Origin: Gammaproteobacteria bacterium
GTDB lineage: Bacteria; Pseudomonadota; Gammaproteobacteria; Pseudomonadales; Azotimanducaceae
Direction of reading: 5' to 3'
Assembly: GCA_026706425.1 (NCBI GenBank)
Contig: JAPOYW010000495.1
Coordinates: 1-5,232 of the forward strand
Length of the DNA: 5,232 bases
Made by a program: the position numbers and the translations under genes. Numbering within the stretch: position 1 is the stretch's first letter; each line of letters begins with the position of its first letter. The notes under the pieces are model-generated. The model did no database searches, had not been told where the DNA came from, and saw only the letters and a list, made by a program, of their open reading frames with translations. This document shows positions 4,911 to 5,232 of this stretch, piece after piece.

Positions 4911-5232
4911 ATGTACCAAGAGACCCGTTCACGCCCGGATTCGTCGACGCCGGCAACCCGGCGCGGATCATGTTGGCAAGCTGCCGCCCGTCGCCCGTCA
5001 ATGCAGGCCTGGAGGCGTCATCATGGACCCTGGCGTCATCTTGCTGTGTTTGCCGGACTGGGACTGGTTGGCTTGCCGGGCAGATGTGCGCACAGACGGA
5101 CGAGGCAGACAACGCCATCGAGACGGTCATCGTAACCGCCACCAAGCGAGGAGTCGATCCAGGACGTGCCCATGGGTGCACGACAAATCGTTGGTAAGCG
5201 AACGCTAACCTGCAATCCGAACACTTCGGTCA
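4911..5232 (+). pseudogene. N-terminal part of a TonB-dependent outer-membrane receptor, frame-disrupted, cut by window edge
   Basis: Three pieces of one receptor start are visible in two frames. From ATG 4911 a basic leader ends in MQAWRRHHGPWRH (from 5001), followed by the hydrophobic LAVFAGLGLVGLPG (to about 5080), a signal peptide core. From about 5081 to 5149 the frame shifts and reads AQTDEADNAIETVIVTATKR, which holds the TonB-box-like segment at the mature N-terminus. From 5148 the original frame reads EESIQDVPMG, the plug-domain start that normally follows TATKR directly. In the first frame a TAA at 5133-5135 ends translation after 74 residues. The two shifts compensate each other, as one added base near 5075-5090 and one lost base near 5147 would. 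After PMG the match to the family fades. The product would import siderophores, oligosaccharides or other large substrates across the outer membrane. Genuine decay and sequencing error both remain possible. Confidence 0.7.

Noticed and set aside
4849..5224. Minus-strand open frames opposite the receptor start
   Set aside because: No recognisable motifs. The plus strand carries the TonB-dependent receptor signals that explain this DNA.
1..5232. A CRISPR array, insertion sequence, tRNA or new defence operon
   Set aside because: There are no regularly spaced identical repeats, no transposase frames or terminal repeats, and no tRNA-like cloverleaf. Every sizeable intact frame belongs to a known family, and the TA genes are of known types.

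Overview
The window reads as chromosomal DNA of a GC-rich Gram-negative bacterium, most likely an uncultured proteobacterium and possibly a gammaproteobacterium. The main pointers are the start of a TonB-dependent receptor at the right edge (signal sequence, then IETVIVTATKR and EESIQDVPMG in two frames), a formylglycine-type sulfatase, an EstB/class C serine hydrolase and compact type II toxin-antitoxin genes. This is inference from gene content; there is no rRNA or tRNA to place the organism.

Layout. Positions 1-1305 (+) hold the 3' part of a beta-lactamase-fold serine hydrolase, followed 19 bp later by a small VOC-superfamily protein, probably in one operon. After a gene-free gap of about 180 bp comes a VapB/DUF2191-type ribbon-helix-helix antitoxin (1489-1779, +) whose upstream region carries a clear repeat-type operator. 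No VapC toxin follows. Instead the antitoxin gene overlaps by 28 bp the 3' end of a convergent sulfatase gene (3059-1752, -).

Upstream of the sulfatase on the minus strand is a very compact mazEF-like module (mazE 3778-3509, mazF 3507-3145). Its promoter and operator lie on the stop codon of the gene before it. Its probable terminator begins inside the last mazF codons. The preceding gene is a complete 3-hydroxyisobutyrate dehydrogenase-family oxidoreductase (4733-3822, -) with a strong ribosome binding site. A divergent intergenic region of about 180 bp contains two GC-rich hairpins that look like a dispersed palindromic repeat. It leads to the TonB-dependent receptor start (4911 onward, +), whose reading frame is broken twice within about 70 bp.

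How the parts work together. The sulfatase, the receptor and the small-molecule enzymes fit a scavenging lifestyle (outer-membrane uptake, desulfation, ester or amide hydrolysis, oxidation of hydroxy acids), but no single pathway joins them. The two antitoxin loci are independent regulatory modules beside the metabolic genes. I see no CRISPR array, insertion sequence, RNA gene or convincing new defence system. The most notable features are the self-contained mazEF cassette, the solitary antitoxin with its operator, and the frame-disrupted receptor.
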